From contig JAFSOM010000535.1 of assembly GCA_017447005.1 (NCBI GenBank), positions 1 to 9,393 of the forward strand: 9,393 bases of DNA, in the 5' to 3' direction. The notes beneath the pieces were generated by a model. The model made no database searches, had not been told where the DNA came from, and saw only the letters and a program-made list of their open reading frames with translations. Shown in pieces: positions 7,222 to 9,393 of this stretch. Positions within the stretch are counted from its first letter, which is position 1. The number at the start of each line of letters is the position of its first letter. Origin of the DNA: Oscillibacter sp. Lineage in GTDB: Bacteria; Bacillota; Clostridia; Oscillospirales; Oscillospiraceae. A program made the position numbers and the translations under genes.

Positions 7222-7404
7222 TTCAGCCATATCTGGCGCCCGTGCGCGGCGAACCGCCCATGGACAAATACCCCGCAGTGGCCGTGCGAACCTCGTTATA
7301 ACCTGCCACATAACCAGCAGGTGGGTCGCTTCCAATCCGCTTTATCGCTTCCAACGTCCAACGCCGTATGGCGCCGGGAGGCCTGCAAACCGCGAATCGA
7401 GTTG
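7184..7404 (-). ncRNA. Candidate structured small RNA of about 220 nt (family uncertain)
   Basis: No credible gene lies between the DUF1292 stop and this terminator. The minus strand shows RNA-like structure. ACGCCAAC near the 5' end pairs with GTTGG(A)CGT (bulged A). CCTGCTG/TGGCAGG forms a 7-bp hairpin (7322-7303). CGCA/TGCG and GCGG-TTCG-CCGC form local hairpins. GCCATA (about 7371-7366) can pair with TATGGC (about 7230-7225), closing the molecule. A decamer TTGGAAGCGA occurs twice, 19 nt apart (complement at 7345-7354 and 7326-7335). A possible extended -10 (TGTTATACG, 7419-7411) would start the RNA near 7404; the -35 is poor. Size and closing stem would suit 6S RNA or a raiA-type RNA, but I cannot assign a family. 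The 5' end is approximate, and it may instead be processed from the DUF1292 transcript. Confidence 0.45.
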
Positions 7405-7430
7405 GCGTCCCGTATAACAAAATGTGGGTT

Positions 7431-7461
7431 AAAAAAAGGCCCGTCACAAACCCCGCAGGGC
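7431..7461 (-). terminator. Weak terminator-like hairpin after the DUF1292 gene
   Basis: On the minus strand GCCC (7461-7458) pairs with GGGC (7442-7439) and is followed by seven T residues (7437-7431). It lies 54 nt after the DUF1292 stop. The stem is only 4-5 bp with a long loop, and an alternative inner CCC/GGG pairing exists, so read-through into the downstream RNA region is likely. Confidence 0.35.
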
Positions 7462-7514
7462 ATTTTACAAGGTTATCGCCAACCGCTTACGCGTTCCGGT
7501 GTCGGGAAACGCGC

Positions 7515-7811
7515 TTACTCGTCCTCGTCGTCGAGACTGTCGAGCAGTTGTTCCATGAAAAGGTCGTACACGGCGTTGAGTTCGTCGTCGCTGTCGGGCG
7601 TGGATAGAATCTCCTCTCCGTTCTCGTGAATCGTCTTGAGAATGACAAGGCCGGATTCCTCTTCGGCGGTTTCCTCTCCCTCGACTTCGGCGGGGAAGAA
7701 CGCGGTATACGTCGTTCCATTATATTCCAGCGTGTCGACATATTCCAGCGTGATTTCCTCTCCGTTCTCGTCGGTGACGGAGATAAAGGTAGGCCCGAAA
7801 TCGTCGCTCAA
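7515..7811 (-). CDS. DUF1292 (YrzB-like) small acidic protein
   Basis: A 98-residue, very acidic protein. The strands FISVTDENGEEITLEYVDTLEYNGTTYTAFFPAE (about 9-42) and the later GLVILKTIHENGEEILSTPDSDDELNAVYDLFMEQL are the two-part DUF1292 pattern. In many Firmicutes this family (B. subtilis YrzB) sits beside ireB/yrzL and ruvX/yrrK; here it stands alone. Its function is unknown. The start is TTG at 7811, 9 nt downstream of a perfect AGGAGG (7826-7821, minus strand), and no ATG is available in that position. The acidic insert EGEETAEEES and the tail DSLDDEDE add further negative charge. A good promoter lies 70 nt upstream. It is convergent with the amidase operon and divergent from the PBP gene. 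Confidence 0.85.
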   Translation of the reverse strand: MSDDFGPTFISVTDENGEEITLEYVDTLEYNGTTYTAFFPAEVEGEETAEEESGLVILKTIHENGEEILSTPDSDDELNAVYDLFMEQLLDSLDDEDE

Positions 7812-7820
7812 CGGGTATCG

Positions 7821-7864
7821 CCTCCTGTACGGGAGGGAAGCCGGACGGCGTTCTAACGTCCCTC
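7821..7864 (-). promoter_or_regulatory. 5' leader of DUF1292 with two competing stems, one covering the ribosome site
   Basis: In the minus transcript CCTCC (7836-7832) can pair with GGAGG (7825-7821), the Shine-Dalgarno, across a 6-nt loop. The overlapping TCCCTC (7838-7833) can instead pair with an upstream GAGGGA (7864-7859). The two pairings exclude each other, so the leader could switch translation on or off. The complementarity is visible; regulation is inferred. Confidence 0.35.
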
Positions 7865-7880
7865 TCTCATGGTTTAGGCT

Positions 7881-7909
7881 ATTTTAACAGATGGCGCGAA
7901 AAAAAGCAA
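7881..7909 (-). promoter_or_regulatory. Promoter for the DUF1292 gene
   Basis: On the minus strand: -35 TTGCTT (7909-7904), 17-nt spacer, extended -10 TGTTAAAAT with hexamer TAAAAT (7886-7881, 5 of 6 consensus). The start would be near 7874, giving a leader of about 60 nt. Confidence 0.7.
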
Positions 7910-8014
7910 GGGGGAATTTTGACAAAAAGACGGAAATTTTTGTACATTTTTGTTTCTTGACAGCCTCCCGGACGGGGGGCGCGGAGATTTTCGGGAATTT
8001 TTCCGGGGCCGTTG

Positions 8015-8043
8015 TTGACATCGGCGCGGAAAGCGTGTAAAAT
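8015..8043 (+). promoter_or_regulatory. Sigma-A promoter of the class A PBP gene
   Basis: A perfect -35 TTGACA (8015-8020), 17-nt spacer and -10 TAAAAT (8038-8043, 5 of 6). Transcription should begin near 8050, leaving a leader of about 165 nt. This is the best promoter in the window and is divergent from the DUF1292 promoter. Confidence 0.88.
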
Positions 8044-8053
8044 AAGACGGTTA

Positions 8054-8190
8054 TCAGGAAATGACCTGAACAGATGGAAAATAAAACCATATAGGGACGG
8101 CGCAAGCCGTGCGAAACGCGAAACGCATACGGGACGGCGCAAAGCCGTATTGAAGCGTAAGCGACATAGGAACGCGGGACAATCCGCGAA
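8054..8190 (+). promoter_or_regulatory. Structured 5' leader with three tandem hairpin units (candidate cis-regulatory RNA)
   Basis: Four hairpins lie between the predicted start and the ribosome site: TCAGG/CCTGA (8054-8069), ACGGC-GCAA-GCCGT (8097-8110), ACGGC-GCAAA-GCCGT (8134-8148) and CGCGG/CCGCG with a 6-nt loop (8173-8188). The last three are repeats of one unit with 37-38 nt period: CATA, then GGGAC or GGAAC, the hairpin, then a GAAnCG-type segment followed by AA. The loops are GNRA-like. The stem bases differ in unit three (CGCGG/CCGCG) while pairing is kept, which supports real RNA structure. No U-run follows, so control would act on translation or RNA stability rather than attenuation. 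I recognise no known riboswitch class. Confidence 0.5.
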
Positions 8191-8215
8191 TGAACGCAAG
8201 GGAGGCGAAATTCTT

Positions 8216-9393
8216 TTGGACGAACAGACTACCCCGACGCGGCGTCGGCGCAGACGCGGCCCGCTGGGAATTATCGGGGCAATCTTCGGCAAGCTGTTCT
8301 TTCTTCTGGGCACGCTCTGCCTGATTGGAATCTGCACGGCGGTCACATTCGCGCTGATTTTCATGACCTACGTGCATAAGTCCTTGGGGCCGTCGCTGAT
8401 AGTTGACCCCGACGACTACACCTTGAACCAGAGTTCCATTATTTACTATCACGACGACGACGTAACGGAGAATGACGGCTGGGTAGAATATAAGATTCTG
8501 CACAGTACCGAAAACCGGATTCTCATCAAATACGACCAGATGGCCCGGGGGCTGTGTCAGGCGACGGTAGCCATTGAGGACCACCGTTTCTTTAAGCACA
8601 AGGGCGTGGACTGGAAACGCACGGGCGGCGCGGTCATTATGTCCATGGGTATGCGGAGCAGTTTCGGCGGCTCGACGATTACCCAGCAGATGCTCAAAAA
8701 CATGACGGGTTCCAACGAGAACACAGTCAACCGGAAGGTTACGGAAATTTTCCGGGCGCTGGAATTTGAGAAGAATCACTCGAAACAGGAAATTCTGGAG
8801 CTTTACCTGAACACGATTTATTTCGGCATGGGCTGTTACGGCGTGCAGACGGCGGCGCAGTATTACTTTGGCAAGGACGCCGCAGACCTTTCCATAGCCG
8901 AATGCGCCAGCATTATCGCCATTACCAACAACCCGTCCATGTACGGGCCTATGTACAACATCACCGTAAAGACAACGGATGAGAATGGAAATCCCATCGA
9001 AAGTACGCCGCGTGAAATGAATAAGAAGCGGCAGGAAATGATTCTACAGCGGATGTACGACCTACAGGAGATGTATGAAGAGGAATTGGGGTTGTCGTTT
9101 CTGACGCAGGAGGAATGCGACGCGGCAAAGGCGGAAGAACTGCATTTCGTGGAGCGAAAAGGAAACGCGCAGGATATTGACCTTGGAACGGGAAAGCAGG
9201 AGTATAATTCGTGGTTCATGGACCAAGTTTTCAACGACGTGGCGGCGGATTTGGTGTCGCAGTACGGCATTGACCGCACGACGGCGGAATCTTGGATTTA
9301 TAACCGCGGCTACCGCATTTACACCACGCTTGACCCCAAAATTCAGGCGATTGCGGATGAAGTCTATGTGAACCGCAAGAATCTGCCCCTGAC
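8216..9393 (+). CDS. Class A penicillin-binding protein (PBP1A-like), 3' end beyond the window
   Basis: A bifunctional peptidoglycan synthase; 392 codons are visible. The N-terminus has TPTRRRRRRGP (cytoplasmic), a membrane segment at about 25-52, then a GT51 glycosyltransferase domain with all five motifs: EDHRFFKHKGVD (121-132, catalytic Glu121), GGSTITQQMLKN (151-162), RKVTE (173-177), KQEILELYLN (190-199) and GCYGVQTAAQYYFGK (206-220). The linker ends with IYTTLDPKIQAIADEVY, normal just before the transpeptidase domain, which lies off the right edge. An extra segment around 250-345 (Glu/Gln-rich helices) fits linker insertions in Clostridial PBPs. The start is taken as TTG 8216, 10 nt after AAGGGAGG (8198-8205); there is no ATG in frame upstream. 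It is expressed from the promoter at 8015 through a structured leader. Confidence 0.93.
   Translation, partial: MDEQTTPTRRRRRRGPLGIIGAIFGKLFFLLGTLCLIGICTAVTFALIFMTYVHKSLGPSLIVDPDDYTLNQSSIIYYHDDDVTENDGWVEYKILHSTENRILIKYDQMARGLCQATVAIEDHRFFKHKGVDWKRTGGAVIMSMGMRSSFGGSTITQQMLKNMTGSNENTVNRKVTEIFRALEFEKNHSKQEILELYLNTIYFGMGCYGVQTAAQYYFGKDAADLSIAECASIIAITNNPSMYGPMYNITVKTTDENGNPIESTPREMNKKRQEMILQRMYDLQEMYEEELGLSFLTQEECDAAKAEELHFVERKGNAQDIDLGTGKQEYNSWFMDQVFNDVAADLVSQYGIDRTTAESWIYNRGYRIYTTLDPKIQAIADEVYVNRKNLPL

Noticed and set aside
7276..7282. GCCACTG on the minus strand, the conserved core of cobalamin riboswitches, with a GCCAG further downstream
   Set aside because: The other conserved B12 elements (AGCCAGGAGACC-type box, GGTGAAAATCC-like segment) are missing and no B12-related gene lies downstream on that strand.
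8074..8094. Micro-ORF encoding MENKTI in the PBP leader
   Set aside because: The nearest AGGA is about 14 nt away and inside a hairpin; at six codons it is expected by chance.
8075..8215. The PBP reading frame stays open upstream through the leader, giving an Arg/Lys-rich extension
   Set aside because: No ATG or GTG with a ribosome site starts it. A TTG at 8150 lacks a Shine-Dalgarno, whereas AAGGGAGG sits just before TTG 8216, and the repeats look like RNA hairpins.
8054..8779. Long minus-strand open frame of 241 codons across the PBP start region
   Set aside because: It runs antisense to a PBP whose GT51 motifs are all intact; it is a GC-rich shadow frame without a recognisable protein or ribosome site.

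Overview
The window looks like chromosomal DNA of a GC-rich gut-type Clostridia (Firmicutes), probably an Oscillospiraceae/Oscillibacter-like lineage. The grounds are the strong AGGAGG-type ribosome sites, consensus sigma-A promoters, a YtrA-type GntR/ABC module, a DUF1292 (YrzB-like) gene, a bitopic class A penicillin-binding protein and GTG/TTG starts. The lineage is inferred from gene content and style; no 16S or marker gene is present. There are no tRNA or rRNA genes, insertion sequences, phage genes or CRISPR arrays.

Layout. (1) Positions 1-2354: the 3' part of a large surface protein with a helical/coiled-coil region, GLUG-like GGIxG repeats and a C-terminal membrane anchor, closed by a strong terminator (2377-2410). 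(2) Positions 2439-7185: a seven-gene plus-strand operon. It starts from a sigma-A promoter followed by a five-unit 9-bp repeat that is a likely operator. The genes are two single-helix membrane microproteins of about 30 residues, a YtrA-family GntR repressor, an ABC ATPase, a large ABC-2-type permease, a probable lipoprotein N-acetylmuramoyl-L-alanine amidase and a 60-residue unknown protein. Overlaps and tight spacing imply co-transcription. (3) Positions 7184-7811, minus strand: a DUF1292 gene, then a region of about 220 nt with no gene but many complementary segments and a strong terminator, which is my best candidate for a structured small RNA. (4) Positions 7812-8215: a divergent control region with a minus promoter for DUF1292 and a near-consensus plus promoter. 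The plus promoter drives a 165-nt leader with three tandem hairpin units. (5) Position 8216 to the right edge: the 5' part of a class A PBP carrying the glycosyltransferase domain.

The shared theme is the cell envelope. By family knowledge, YtrA-type GntR/ABC operons in Firmicutes respond to envelope stress and cell-wall antibiotics. Here that module is followed in the same operon by a wall-cleaving amidase, and a wall-synthesising PBP lies nearby under its own structured leader. The most unusual signals are the 9-bp operator array with twin microproteins, the tandem-hairpin leader of the PBP gene, the minus-strand RNA candidate, and the absence of GATC from the whole window.
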